64,000 nt of DNA from Bacillota bacterium (lineage in GTDB: Bacteria > Bacillota_I > Bacilli_A > Erysipelotrichales > Erysipelotrichaceae), in assembly GCA_023388995.1 (NCBI GenBank), contig JAEWFD010000012.1, positions 1-64,000 of the forward strand, given 5' to 3'. Shown piece after piece: positions 26,886 through 36,170 of the stretch. The notes under the pieces are model-generated. The model did not search any database. It was not told the origin of the DNA and saw nothing but the letters and a program-made list of their open reading frames with translations. The first letter of the stretch is position 1. The number at the start of each line of letters is the position of its first letter. Made by a program: the position numbers and the translations under genes.

Positions 26886-26990
26886 GGTGACTTTTCACCG
26901 ATAAAGGCAAACCTAGCGAAAGCTAGCGACGCAAAACTATAGGGTCTTCCTTAAAACACTAAGAAGATAGCCAGATACCGAAAGGAGAGT
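26886..26990 (+). promoter_or_regulatory. cyclic di-GMP-I (GEMM-I) riboswitch
   Basis: Core features in order: AAAGGCAAACC, a hairpin CTAGC-GAAA-GCTAG (a GNRA tetraloop), GACGCAAAACTATAGGG, a second arm, then GATAGCCAGATACCG. This matches the GEMM-I consensus (GGCAAACC, GACGCAAA, GCC-x-ACCG). The closing helix CTTTTC (26891-26896) with GAAAGG (26981-26986) includes part of the ribosome-binding site aaaggagag. An alternative hairpin GGTGA-cttt-TCACC (26886-26899) would break it. Ligand-bound RNA would thus hide the site: a probable translational OFF switch. Confidence 0.9.
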
Positions 26991-26995
26991 TTTTT

Positions 26996-27781
26996 ATGTT
27001 TAGATCAATTAAATTATTGCTAGTTGCATTTCTGCTTAGTTTAACCATTCTTCCAGTCCAAGCAAGCGGATCATTCATAGATACATCATCCCTTGAGCTT
27101 GGTGCTATATCCATTAATTCCCCGGTGAGTTCTTCTAAATCAAAAAAGGTAACTATCGCCAAGGGATCAGACAAATATACCTATGACTATGTTCCAAACA
27201 GCAAGTATCCATTGCAGTTGGGCAACGGTCAATATACCATTTCTCTTTTGGAACATGTTTCCGGCACCTCTTATAAGGTACTAAAAAGAGAAACCTTAAA
27301 TGTGAATATCGTAAATCCAAATAGTGTCTACACGCACAGCATTCAAAATATCCAGTTTTCTGAAACAAGCAACAGTACTAAGCTTGCTAAAGAGCTGACA
27401 AAGAATGCAAAAACAACAGAAGAGAAAATTGCTTTGATTCATGATTATATTGTTAAGAATGTGAAGTATGATTTCAATAAAACCAATCCTTCTGATTATA
27501 CGCCAAATCTAGATAGTATCCTGACAAATAAACTTGGTGTCTGCTATGATTATGCAGCCGTATTTGCAGGAATGCTTCGCAGCTTGGAAATCCCAACAAA
27601 ACTAATGATGGGTTACAAGAATGATATCAAAACATATCATGCTTGGAATGAGATTTACATCAGCGAAACCAATCAATGGGTGATCATTGATACGACTTAC
27701 GATTCTGTAAAACTCGGTTACAAGGAAGCTTATACCATGAAGAAAAACAGCGCTGATTATAAAATCTCCAAACAATATTAG
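26996..27781 (+). CDS. secreted transglutaminase-like (cysteine protease fold) protein
   Basis: 261 residues. Signal peptide (IKLLLVAFLLSLTILPVQASG), a beta-rich N-terminal region (~45-110), then a transglutaminase-core domain (~125-245) with Cys183 (GVCYDYA), His215 (TYHAWNE) and Asp232 (VIIDTTYD), the complete triad. The fold covers transglutaminases and cysteine proteases, including LapG-type adhesin proteases; activity here is not known. It is divergent from the LPXTG adhesin and controlled by a c-di-GMP riboswitch, so a role in crosslinking or releasing that surface protein is an attractive inference. Confidence 0.88.
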   Translation: MFRSIKLLLVAFLLSLTILPVQASGSFIDTSSLELGAISINSPVSSSKSKKVTIAKGSDKYTYDYVPNSKYPLQLGNGQYTISLLEHVSGTSYKVLKRETLNVNIVNPNSVYTHSIQNIQFSETSNSTKLAKELTKNAKTTEEKIALIHDYIVKNVKYDFNKTNPSDYTPNLDSILTNKLGVCYDYAAVFAGMLRSLEIPTKLMMGYKNDIKTYHAWNEIYISETNQWVIIDTTYDSVKLGYKEAYTMKKNSADYKISKQY

Positions 27782-27806
27782 GAACACTCGAGTGTTCCTT
27801 TTTTTT
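27781..27806 (+). terminator. terminator of the transglutaminase-like gene
   Basis: Perfect palindrome GGAACACTC/GAGTGTTCC starting at the last base of the stop codon, followed by eight T. Confidence 0.95.
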
Positions 27807-27807
27807 A

Positions 27808-27857
27808 CAAAAAAAAGATACAGCAGGTCATAACTGACGATACTGTATCTTTTTCTT
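27808..27857 (-). terminator. leuS terminator
   Basis: AAAAAGATACAG (27812-27823) pairs with CTGTATCTTTTT (27843-27854). On the minus strand the hairpin is followed by eight T; it lies just after the leuS stop. Confidence 0.85.
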
Positions 27858-27860
27858 TTC

Positions 27861-30254
27861 TTAATTTGCAACAAAGTTGACAAGCTTATTCTTGACAATA
27901 ATCACTTTGCGGATTGTTTTTCCTTCCAAGTGACTTTGTACGTTTACACATTGCCGTGCAACGCTTTCCAGAGCTGCTTCATCCAAATCGACAGCCACCA
28001 TGACTTTATCACGAATCTTGCCATTGACTTGGAAGATTACTTCCACTTCATTCTTTACCAGCTTGCTTTCATCCACTTGCGGCCATGGTTCATAAGCAAT
28101 TGTTGTATCACTGAACTGAGACCATAATTCCTCGCCGACATGCGGTGCAAAGCAAGAGAACAGTTTGATAAATCCTTTGATGTATTCCTCATATACTGTT
28201 TCTGCTTTATAACAGTCATTCACAAAGATCATCATTTGTGAGATCGCTGTATTGAAGTTTAATGTTTCAATGTCGTAAGTGACCTTTTTCACAGTGTAGT
28301 GGAATGAATAATCCAATTCGCCGCTATTTTCTTTGGAAACTTTCTCGCATTGGTACATCATCCGCCACACGCGTTCCAGCCATTTGCGGCTGCCATCCAG
28401 ACCACCGCTGTTCCAAGGCAACGATGCCTCCAGCGGTCCCATAAACATTTCATATACACGCAGCGTATCTGCACCATGTGTTTCCAAAATATCATCCGGA
28501 TTAATGACATTTCCGCGAGACTTGCTCATCTTTTCGCCATTTTCACCCAAGATCATTCCTTGGTGGAATAATTTCTTGAATGGTTCTTTGGTAGGCACCA
28601 CACCGCAGTCATACAATACTTTGTGCCAGAATCTAGCGTACAGCAAGTGCAATACCGCATGCTCGGAACCACCGATGTATAAATCAACCGGCAGCCAGTG
28701 CTCCAACAATTTCGAATCTGCAATCATATCCGGATTTTTCGGATCTAAATAACGCATGTAGTACCAGCAGCTGCCAGCCCATTGCGGCATCGTATTTGTT
28801 TCCCGGCGCCCTTTCTTGCCATCAATTTCTACTTCCATCCAGTCTTCCACATGGCTCAGCGGAGATTCTCCCGTACTGCTTGGATGGAAATTATTCGTAG
28901 CTGGCAGTTCAAGCGGCAATTCCGTCACATCTACCGTTCTCATAGTACCATCTTCAAAATGAACAATCGGAATTGGCTCTCCCCAATAGCGTTGTCTGGA
29001 GAATAGCCAGTCTCTTAGTTTGTAAGTAACTTTTTCTTCACCAACACCACGTTCTTTCAGCCAGGCATTCATCGTTGCCAACGCCTGCTCTTTATCCATG
29101 CCATTCAAGAAGTCAGAATTGATATGCAAACCATCTTCCTCAAATGCTGCCACCTCAATATTGCCGCCTTCCAAGACAGGAATAATTGGCAAATCATACT
29201 TGCGTGCAAAGTCATAATCTCTGCTGTCATGGGCAGGGACTGCCATGATTGCGCCTGTGCCATAACTTGCCAATACATAATCCGCAATCCAAATCGGCAC
29301 TTTTTTGCCATTTACAGGATTGATTGCATAGGCACCTGTAAAAACACCGGTTTTTTCTTTATTTAATTCCGTCCGTTCCAAATCTGATTTGGAACCAATC
29401 GCCTTCACATAAGCATCTACCTCTGCCTTATGCTCTTCAGTTACGATAGCACTCACAAATGGATGTTCCGGTGCCAATACACAATAGGTAGCACCAAATA
29501 AGGTATCGCTGCGCGTTGTGAACACCGTGAATTCTTTATCATGACCATCTACTTTAAAGATTACATGGGCACCGACTGATTTACCTATCCAGTTTATCTG
29601 CATTTCTTTTGTTGACTGCGGCCATTCCACCAGATCCAAATCTTCCAGCAACGCTTCGGCATACTCGGTAATCTTCAATATCCATTGACGCATTGGTCTG
29701 CGAACAACCGGATATCCCCCGCGTTCGCTCTTGCCGTCAATGACTTCTTCATTCGCCAAAACCGCACCTAATTCAGGACACCAGTTGACCGGAATTTCAT
29801 CAATATATGCCAAGCCCTTATCATATAGTTTCGTGAAAATCCATTGTGTCCACTTGTAATATTCCGGATCTGAAGTTGCGATTTCCCGATCCCAGTCATA
29901 AGAGAAACCTAGCTCCTGGATTTGCCGGCGGAAGGTATCAATATTCTTTTTTGTAAAATCTTTTGGATGATTGCCGGTTTGAATCGCATATTGTTCTGCC
30001 GGAAGACCAAAACTATCCCAGCCGATTGGATGCAGCACGTTATATCCCTGCATTCTTTTCATCCGTGAAATAATATCTGTTGCGGTATATCCTTCCGGAT
30101 GTCCTACATGCAAGCCCTGACCGCTTGGGTAGGGAAACATATCCAAAACATAATACTTGGGAATTGACATATTATATACGTCAGTTTTAAATGTTTTGTT
30201 GGTAAGCCAATAGTTCTGCCATTTCTTTTCCAACTGTTTGTGATTAAATACCAT
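27861..30254 (-). CDS. leuS: leucine-tRNA ligase
   Basis: 797 residues from ATG (MVFNHKQLEKKWQNYW) after AAGGAGG. Class-I motifs: HIGH-type element PYPSGQGLHVGHPEGY (~residues 40-55), KMSKS (~570). An inserted CP1 editing domain lies at ~220-400. The C-terminal anticodon-binding region ends VNFVAN. An upstream in-frame start would run into the T-box terminator and is rejected. Confidence 0.97.
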   Translation of the reverse strand: MVFNHKQLEKKWQNYWLTNKTFKTDVYNMSIPKYYVLDMFPYPSGQGLHVGHPEGYTATDIISRMKRMQGYNVLHPIGWDSFGLPAEQYAIQTGNHPKDFTKKNIDTFRRQIQELGFSYDWDREIATSDPEYYKWTQWIFTKLYDKGLAYIDEIPVNWCPELGAVLANEEVIDGKSERGGYPVVRRPMRQWILKITEYAEALLEDLDLVEWPQSTKEMQINWIGKSVGAHVIFKVDGHDKEFTVFTTRSDTLFGATYCVLAPEHPFVSAIVTEEHKAEVDAYVKAIGSKSDLERTELNKEKTGVFTGAYAINPVNGKKVPIWIADYVLASYGTGAIMAVPAHDSRDYDFARKYDLPIIPVLEGGNIEVAAFEEDGLHINSDFLNGMDKEQALATMNAWLKERGVGEEKVTYKLRDWLFSRQRYWGEPIPIVHFEDGTMRTVDVTELPLELPATNNFHPSSTGESPLSHVEDWMEVEIDGKKGRRETNTMPQWAGSCWYYMRYLDPKNPDMIADSKLLEHWLPVDLYIGGSEHAVLHLLYARFWHKVLYDCGVVPTKEPFKKLFHQGMILGENGEKMSKSRGNVINPDDILETHGADTLRVYEMFMGPLEASLPWNSGGLDGSRKWLERVWRMMYQCEKVSKENSGELDYSFHYTVKKVTYDIETLNFNTAISQMMIFVNDCYKAETVYEEYIKGFIKLFSCFAPHVGEELWSQFSDTTIAYEPWPQVDESKLVKNEVEVIFQVNGKIRDKVMVAVDLDEAALESVARQCVNVQSHLEGKTIRKVIIVKNKLVNFVAN

Positions 30255-30273
30255 TGTCGTTTCCTCCTTAAAC

Positions 30274-30488
30274 AAAAAAAGCATCCAAAAAAGGACGCTT
30301 TCACGTGGTACCACCTTACTTCATGCCAAATCATCGGCATGCACTCTATCTATTAACGCAAGAATTACGGGCAGCCATTTCCTGCTGCCGACTCCCAGGT
30401 GAGTTCTATTGCTTTGCATCTTGGTTCACACCAGCCACCAAGTCTCTGAATTGTTCTGCAATATACTAGTCCTGCTCTATGTCATTAC
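30274..30488 (-). promoter_or_regulatory. T-box leader of leuS (Leu specifier CUC)
   Basis: Minus-strand T-box AGGTGGTACCACGTG (30302-30316), then terminator arms AGCGTCC/GGATGCT (30280-30299) and seven T. In stem I the sequence GAACTCACCTGGGAG has CUC (30401-30403) at the position where the pheS leader has UUC. The shared ACCTGGGAG flank supports both specifier calls. Confidence 0.92.
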
Positions 30489-30494
30489 ATGGGT

Positions 30495-30522
30495 ATCATA
30501 TCATACTATGCGCAGATGTCAA
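30495..30522 (-). promoter_or_regulatory. leuS promoter
   Basis: Minus strand TTGACA (30517-30522), 16-base spacer, TATGAT (30495-30500), about 7 bases before the T-box leader. Confidence 0.75.
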
Positions 30523-30545
30523 CTCCGGTATACTGGTAATGAGGC

Positions 30546-30573
30546 AAAAGAAAGAGCCCGCAAGGACTCTTTC
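30546..30573 (-). terminator. terminator of the alpha/beta hydrolase gene
   Basis: GAAAGAG and CTCTTTC arms with a GC-rich top (30550-30573), followed by TTTT on the minus strand; it begins just after the stop at 30577. Confidence 0.8.
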
Positions 30574-30576
30574 TGG

Positions 30577-31629
30577 CTATTGGACTTGTTTGATAAAAGC
30601 AGATACAACCTGATTAAACTCTTCCGGACATTCAACTTGCAAGCCATGTCCTGCATGCTCAAATACATGTTCTTTGAAGCTGCCTCCATGCTTGGCATAT
30701 TCATTCAGCACAGCTCGTGTCTGCGAAACCATTGCATGGGCAGGAAATGCTTCATTGCCAGACCAGCCAGGCACTACCCCAATTGATCCCAGATAACCGA
30801 TATCCAATAAGCAAGTATCCGAAACGATGGCGTCTTTGGCGCCTCTTAACCATAACACCGGTGGTTTCTCAGGCAGCTGAACAATACCGGAGAGATTCAC
30901 ATACTTTGGCGACATGCTGTTGGCAATTCCCTTGTCTCCCGGTGCCACGAACGGCCATTCCGGACATTCCACAAAATTACCCGGATAATAGTCATCGCCG
31001 CTGCCCATTTCAAACATGCTTTCCAGATAAACCTTTTCCCATTCAGGATCTAGCTTATAATCTGGAGCAAAGTATAATTTCAATACTGCCGGAGCAGCCG
31101 ATGGATTCGCAGGATCGGTAATCCGATCACGAAGCGCTGCCGCAAAATCTTTGTTTACCGTCCCCGCTCCGGTACCGGAGTAATATGCATTATTTGGTGT
31201 TCCGATCATATCCTTTGTACCTGAATAACCAAATGGAGACAACGGATTCAACAACAATAAGGAAGCCACATCACTTGCATAGTCCAGTGCATATTGCAGA
31301 ATTACTCCACCGCCCATCGACCAGCCAAGCAAATGCGGTTTTTGTTTCAAAGCCAAAGCTTCAAAAAAGCTGCGCAAGTCTTCGCTCCAGACACGTACTC
31401 CGCTCGTTGCATCAATCGGCAGTTGTTCTGTATGCCCGTATCCGCGCAAATCCGGTGCAATTACATGAAATTCTTTCGCTAATTCTTCTATATTAGGCAG
31501 ATAAAAGACATTGGAAGAGGTATTGCCATGCACCAGCACGAGCAGCGGGTTAGCAGGATTTCCTTCTTCAAAATACGATACAGTTAAACGATTCGTCTTA
31601 ATTTCTTTTCTTTGCAGTTGGGGAATCAT
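30577..31629 (-). CDS. alpha/beta hydrolase
   Basis: 350 residues from the ATG 7 bases after AAAGGAT. VHGNTSSN oxyanion region (~40), nucleophile Ser in GWSMGG (~100), Asp in RGAKDAI, His in HAGHG. A long lid/cap between them carries many Gly/Pro/Tyr residues (GTGAGTVNKDF, MGSGDDYYPGNF). Cytosolic, no signal peptide. Substrate unknown; monocistronic with its own terminator. Confidence 0.85.
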   Translation of the reverse strand: MIPQLQRKEIKTNRLTVSYFEEGNPANPLLVLVHGNTSSNVFYLPNIEELAKEFHVIAPDLRGYGHTEQLPIDATSGVRVWSEDLRSFFEALALKQKPHLLGWSMGGGVILQYALDYASDVASLLLLNPLSPFGYSGTKDMIGTPNNAYYSGTGAGTVNKDFAAALRDRITDPANPSAAPAVLKLYFAPDYKLDPEWEKVYLESMFEMGSGDDYYPGNFVECPEWPFVAPGDKGIANSMSPKYVNLSGIVQLPEKPPVLWLRGAKDAIVSDTCLLDIGYLGSIGVVPGWSGNEAFPAHAMVSQTRAVLNEYAKHGGSFKEHVFEHAGHGLQVECPEEFNQVVSAFIKQVQ

Positions 31630-31755
31630 AGTAAGTATCCTTTCTATCTGAAACATGAACGTTTCTACATATTCTAATTATAGAACTCTTCTTTATTCTT
31701 AGCAAGCGGTTTCACTCCAGAAATATATGCCTGAGCTGCCCTATCTTTCTTTTAA

Positions 31756-31785
31756 TAAAAAATACACAGCAACTTTGCTATGTAT
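31756..31785 (-). terminator. terminator of the spermidine operon
   Basis: On the minus strand ATACATAGCA and TGCTGTGTAT (10 bp, one G.U), loop AAGT, then TTTTTT (complement of 31756-31762). It lies 21 bases after the metK stop. Confidence 0.88.
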
Positions 31786-31806
31786 CTTTCAATTATTATA
31801 TATCGA

Positions 31807-33000
31807 TTATTTTAGGTATGCTTGCAGATCTTGAATGCGGTCTGTTTGTTCCCAGCGCACATTCAAGTCAATACGCCCCATATGGCCGTAAGCAGCCAAT
31901 TTGCGGTAAATAGGCTTGCGCAGTTCCAAGGTACGGATAATTGCTGTTGGGCGCAAATCAAATTCCTTCGCAACAATTCCGGCAATCTCACTATCTGCCA
32001 ATTTGCCGGTACCAAAAGTATCCACCATGATACTGACCGGCTGGGCAACCCCAATCGCATATGCCAGCTGAATTTCGCACTTATGGGCCAATCCGGCAGC
32101 TACGATGTTCTTCGCTACATACCGTGCTGCATATGCTGCACTGCGGTCAACTTTCGTTGCATCTTTTCCGGAGAAAGCTCCGCCGCCATGGCGTGCCATG
32201 CCGCCGTACGTATCAACAATAATCTTTCTGCCTGTCAAGCCGCTGTCGCCTTGCGGACCTCCGATGACAAAACGGCCGGTAGGATTGATGAAGATTTTCG
32301 TTTGCTGATCCATGAGCTGTGCATCAATGATAGTAGCAATCACATGAACCATCAAATCTTCTCTGATCGTTTCCAAAGAAACTTCCTCGGCATGCTGCGT
32401 TGAGATGACGATGGTATCAATCCGTTTTGGACGGTCGTTTTCGTATTCTACCGTTACTTGCGTTTTGCCATCCGGACGCAGGTAAGGAAGCGTTTTGTTT
32501 TTTCTGACTTCTGTCAATTTTCTGGAAAGACGATGGGCAAGGGAAATTGGCAGCGGCATCAATTCTTCTGTTTCATCGCATGCGTAGCCAAACATCATTC
32601 CTTGGTCACCGGCACCGTTATTTTGTTCTTCTTCTTGATTGCGGGTTTCCAGTGCCGCATTAACACCCATTGCAATATCGCTGGATTGCTCGTCAATTGA
32701 TGTTAGAATGGCACAAGTATGCCCGTCAAAGCCATATTTGGCACGGTCATAGCCAATTTCCAATACAACATCTCGGGCAATTTTAGGAATATCAACATAG
32801 CAGTTGGTTGTAATTTCCCCCATCACCATGACCATCCCTGTAGTACAGCAAGTTTCGCATGCTACGCGTGCCATTGGATCTTGTTCCAAGATAGCATCCA
32901 GCACAGCATCGGAGATTTGATCACATATTTTATCTGGATGTCCTTCTGTCACCGATTCCGATGTGAAGAACATAGTTCCTTTTTGTAATACTTCGCTCAT
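31807..33000 (-). CDS. metK: S-adenosylmethionine synthetase
   Basis: 397 residues, family length. Conserved FTSESVTEGHPDKICDQISDA, the GAGDQGMMFGYA loop, and GGGAFSGKD for phosphate binding. Makes SAM from Met + ATP. The ATG shares one base with the speB stop (TAATG) and GGAGG lies in the last speB codons. SAM is the direct precursor of the aminopropyl donor made by SpeD, the first gene of the same operon, so the arrangement supplies substrate in step with demand. Confidence 0.97.
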   Translation of the reverse strand: MSEVLQKGTMFFTSESVTEGHPDKICDQISDAVLDAILEQDPMARVACETCCTTGMVMVMGEITTNCYVDIPKIARDVVLEIGYDRAKYGFDGHTCAILTSIDEQSSDIAMGVNAALETRNQEEEQNNGAGDQGMMFGYACDETEELMPLPISLAHRLSRKLTEVRKNKTLPYLRPDGKTQVTVEYENDRPKRIDTIVISTQHAEEVSLETIREDLMVHVIATIIDAQLMDQQTKIFINPTGRFVIGGPQGDSGLTGRKIIVDTYGGMARHGGGAFSGKDATKVDRSAAYAARYVAKNIVAAGLAHKCEIQLAYAIGVAQPVSIMVDTFGTGKLADSEIAGIVAKEFDLRPTAIIRTLELRKPIYRKLAAYGHMGRIDLNVRWEQTDRIQDLQAYLK

Positions 33001-33875
33001 TATTTTCTTCCTCCTTCAGATAACAATACTAATAATTCACGGACAACTTTGCAGCTCACTGCGGTTGAACTGCCGCTAATATCATAATGCGGTGACAATT
33101 CATTGACATCAACCCCAACAATCGGCAGTTTGCATACCAGCTGGATTGCCTCCAGCAAAGCTTGAAACGATACTCCTCCCGCTTCCGGCGTTCCAGTTCC
33201 CGGAAACAGCGAAGGATCCAATACATCCAAATCAATTGTCAGGTAAACAGGATGCCCTTGCTTTTGCAAGTCCGCAACTGTTTTTTCTAAACCCGCAAAG
33301 CTGAATTTATGCATATGCACGTGATCTTTTGCCCAATGGTCTTCTTCTTTCGACATCGAACGAATGCCAAATTGATGGATTCGGTGATCCCCCAGCAAAT
33401 CATAGCAGCGACGCAGCACAGTGGCATGGGATAATGGTTCCCCCAGATAGTCCTCCCGCAAGTCGGCATGGGCATCAAAGTGGATGATGCAAAGGTCAGG
33501 GTATGCTTCCGCCATTGCTTCAACACTGCCCAACGTAACCAGATGTTCGCCTCCCAGCATAAACGGCAATTTCTGTTCTGCCAAGATATCAGATGTTGTT
33601 TGCTTGATGACATCCAGTACTTTGCGTGGATTGCCAAACGGAAATTCCAAATCGCCGATATCCGCAATTTTTTGATCTACGAGATCAAGTCCGGAGTACG
33701 GACTGTAGGTTTCTAATCCTATCGATTCGGAACGGATGGCACTTGGCCCAAACCGGGTACCCGGCCGAAAGCTCGTTGTTCCATCAAAAGGAGCTCCGAA
33801 CAATACTATTTCAGCTTCCTCATATGGCGTATCGCAACCGATGAAGGTCGCTACATTCAGTGCTCTACTGCTCAT
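33000..33875 (-). CDS. speB: agmatinase
   Basis: 291 residues. Ureohydrolase manganese ligands: GGEH, FDAHADLR and IDLDVLDP; the substrate region has SFRPGTRFGP and GIRS. Converts agmatine to putrescine + urea. The ATG lies inside the speE tail (11-base overlap) behind GGGAG. Agmatinase rather than arginase is supported by the arginine-decarboxylase-type enzyme and spermidine synthase in the operon. Confidence 0.95.
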   Translation of the reverse strand: MSSRALNVATFIGCDTPYEEAEIVLFGAPFDGTTSFRPGTRFGPSAIRSESIGLETYSPYSGLDLVDQKIADIGDLEFPFGNPRKVLDVIKQTTSDILAEQKLPFMLGGEHLVTLGSVEAMAEAYPDLCIIHFDAHADLREDYLGEPLSHATVLRRCYDLLGDHRIHQFGIRSMSKEEDHWAKDHVHMHKFSFAGLEKTVADLQKQGHPVYLTIDLDVLDPSLFPGTGTPEAGGVSFQALLEAIQLVCKLPIVGVDVNELSPHYDISGSSTAVSCKVVRELLVLLSEGGRK

Positions 33876-34722
33876 CTTCACTCCCCAGCAGCAGCTCCTG
33901 GACATAAGTCGGCAGGGCAAAGCAGCCGGTATGCAAGGCAGCATTGTAATATTTGGTTGCTAACTGCAATGCTTCCCACTGTTTGGTATCTGCCTGCAGC
34001 GGATCATAGTGCTTCGAAGCAAACCCGAACAGCCAGTGCCCGGACGGATAAGTCGGAATATGCGCTTGGTAAACGCGGGCAATCGGGAAGAACTCGCGAA
34101 TGCGGCGATGAGCTCTTTGCATGCTTTTCGCATAAGTTTGATAGTACGGACTTTCATGCTGATTCACCAAGATTCCGTCTTCTTTTAATGCATGGAAGCA
34201 GTTGCCGTAAAATTCTTTCGTGAACAACCCTTCACCCGGACCGAATGGATCAGTGCTGTCAACGATAATAAAATCGTATTCATCTTTTTTGGAACGAACA
34301 AACTTCAATCCATCTTCATAATGAATCGATACGCGCGGATCATCCAGTTTAGAAGCAGTTACAGGAAAATATTCCTTGCACACATCAACAACCATTTGAT
34401 CAATTTCCACCATATCAATATGCTCTATGCCTGAGTAGCGTGTCAATTCCCGAACGGTGCCGCCATCTCCTGCACCAATCACCAATACTTTTTTGATTGC
34501 CGGATTCGTTGCCATTGCGACGTGGACAATCATGTCATGATAGATGAACTCATCTTTTTCCGTCACCATCATGAGGCCATCAAGCGTAAAAAACTTGCCA
34601 AATTCTTTTGATGCAAAGACATCAATCCGCTGGAAAGCACTTTGCTTGCTCAGCAGCTGCTGATCTACTTTGATTGAGAAGCGTACATTTTCGCTATGTT
34701 CTTCTGTATACCACAATTCCAT
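33865..34722 (-). CDS. speE: spermidine synthase
   Basis: 285 residues. Beta N-terminal domain, then Rossmann domain with GAGDGG (~84-89), MVEID, and the catalytic Asp in DSTDPFGPGEGLF; HESPYYQ follows. Transfers aminopropyl from decarboxylated SAM to putrescine. Start shares one base with the speA stop (TAATG). A thermospermine/spermine specificity cannot be excluded. Confidence 0.96.
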   Translation of the reverse strand: MELWYTEEHSENVRFSIKVDQQLLSKQSAFQRIDVFASKEFGKFFTLDGLMMVTEKDEFIYHDMIVHVAMATNPAIKKVLVIGAGDGGTVRELTRYSGIEHIDMVEIDQMVVDVCKEYFPVTASKLDDPRVSIHYEDGLKFVRSKKDEYDFIIVDSTDPFGPGEGLFTKEFYGNCFHALKEDGILVNQHESPYYQTYAKSMQRAHRRIREFFPIARVYQAHIPTYPSGHWLFGFASKHYDPLQADTKQWEALQLATKYYNAALHTGCFALPTYVQELLLGSEDEQ

Positions 34723-36170
34723 TATTCTACCTCCACCACATATAGTTGTTTCAACTGCATATCTTTAGTACCGGTCAAAACACAACCTTTTTCTTTCGCA
34801 TATGCAATATAAGTTAATATTTCCTGGGTAATTTTCTCACCAGGTGCCAGAATCGGAATTCCCGGCGGATAGGCCATCACGAACTCGGCGCAGATAGCAC
34901 CGATGCTCGTTTCCATCGGAACCGGTTTTTGCCTGGCATAGAATGCTTCCTGCGGAGCCATTTCTACCAGCGGATCAATATATTCGTGATCAAACAATGT
35001 GATCTGGCGCGGCGGATAGAGCCGCTTGATTTCGGCCAGAGCACCCAGCAACCGTTCTATTTCTAAATTGCGATCGCCCACGGAAATGATAGCCAGTACA
35101 TTGCCCAAATCACCGAACTCAATTTGAATGCCGTATTCATCCCGCAAGATATCATATACTTCAATTCCTGCCAGACCCATGGTTCTGGTATGAATGCTAA
35201 GTTTTGTTTCATCAAAATCATAGATGGTATCATGGTTGATGATTTCTTTGCCGAAGGCCCGATACCCGCCAAGACGATTTACTTCTTCCCTGGCATAGCA
35301 AGCACGTTCGAGCACCTGAGCAAAAATCTCCTTGCCATGCATCGCTAAATTCTGTCTGGCGATATCCAGGGATGCCATCAAAAGATAACTTCCGCTTGTT
35401 GTCTGCGTCAAATTGATGCGCTGCCGGACAAATCCCGGGTCCATCTGTTCCCCAATGAGCAAGAAAGAGCTTTGGGTCAGCGAACCGCCTGTTTTATGCA
35501 TGCTCACAGCTGCTAAATCGCAGCCGGCATGAATCCCTGCCTTTGGCAAGTTCTCGCCGAAGTAGAAATGTGTTCCGTGCGCTTCGTCACAAAGCACCAG
35601 CATATTTGCTTGATGGGCTTCTTCCACAATCGCCTGCAAGTTACTGCAGATACCATAGTAGGTTGGATTGTTGACAAAGACAGCTTTCGCATCAGGATGC
35701 TGGCGGATCGCCTGCCGGACATCTTCCATTGCCATGCCTAGCGGAATCCCCAATTCCTTGCTGACTCCCGGATTCACATATACCGGGATGGCGCCGCATA
35801 ATACCAGAGCATTGATGACACTCTTGTGGACATTGCGCGGCAGAATAATCTTATCGTCACGCTTGCACGCACACAAAATCATCGTTTGCACCGCCGAAGA
35901 AGTACCATTGACCATCAGAAACGCATGCTTGGCACCAAATGCCTGTGCCGCCAGCTGCTCTGCTTCAAAAATCACCGATGTTGGATGTGTCAAATTATCC
36001 AGCGGCTTCGATGAATTCACATCCAGTGAAACACAAGTTTCACCAAATGCTTCCGTGAGAGCCTTGCTGCCTTTGCCTTGCTTATGGCCGGGTACATCAA
36101 ACGAAACTATCCGCTTCTTTTTGTTGTTCAGCAAAGCTTCATAAATCGGTGTCCGCTGCTGTTTACTCAT
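34722..36170 (-). CDS. speA: arginine/lysine/ornithine decarboxylase (PLP, fold I; probable arginine decarboxylase)
   Basis: About 482 residues, like Bacillus SpeA. N-terminal DVPGHKQGKG, catalytic Lys in VSMHKTGGSLTQS, DEAHGTHF for the PLP Asp, and a C-terminal domain with YPPGIPILAPGE. Because agmatinase follows, arginine is the likely substrate, giving agmatine. The start is the ATG overlapping the speD stop by 8 bases; an ATG two codons earlier (36176) is equally possible. Confidence 0.93.
   Translation of the reverse strand: MSKQQRTPIYEALLNNKKKRIVSFDVPGHKQGKGSKALTEAFGETCVSLDVNSSKPLDNLTHPTSVIFEAEQLAAQAFGAKHAFLMVNGTSSAVQTMILCACKRDDKIILPRNVHKSVINALVLCGAIPVYVNPGVSKELGIPLGMAMEDVRQAIRQHPDAKAVFVNNPTYYGICSNLQAIVEEAHQANMLVLCDEAHGTHFYFGENLPKAGIHAGCDLAAVSMHKTGGSLTQSSFLLIGEQMDPGFVRQRINLTQTTSGSYLLMASLDIARQNLAMHGKEIFAQVLERACYAREEVNRLGGYRAFGKEIINHDTIYDFDETKLSIHTRTMGLAGIEVYDILRDEYGIQIEFGDLGNVLAIISVGDRNLEIERLLGALAEIKRLYPPRQITLFDHEYIDPLVEMAPQEAFYARQKPVPMETSIGAICAEFVMAYPPGIPILAPGEKITQEILTYIAYAKEKGCVLTGTKDMQLKQLYVVEVE

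Larger units (their letters stand above)
26151..26995. other. divergent regulatory region between adhesin and riboswitch-controlled gene
   Basis: No gene. The left part is the long adhesin leader, with a TATAAT at 26514-26519 and a structured element at 26436-26508. The middle holds two hairpins, CCTCT/AGAGG (about 26744-26758) and AAGCAAT/ATTGCTT (26762-26790). The right part holds the plus-strand promoter and the c-di-GMP-I riboswitch. A 13-codon ORF (26379-26420, minus) behind AAGGGGG could be a leader peptide. Confidence 0.6.
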
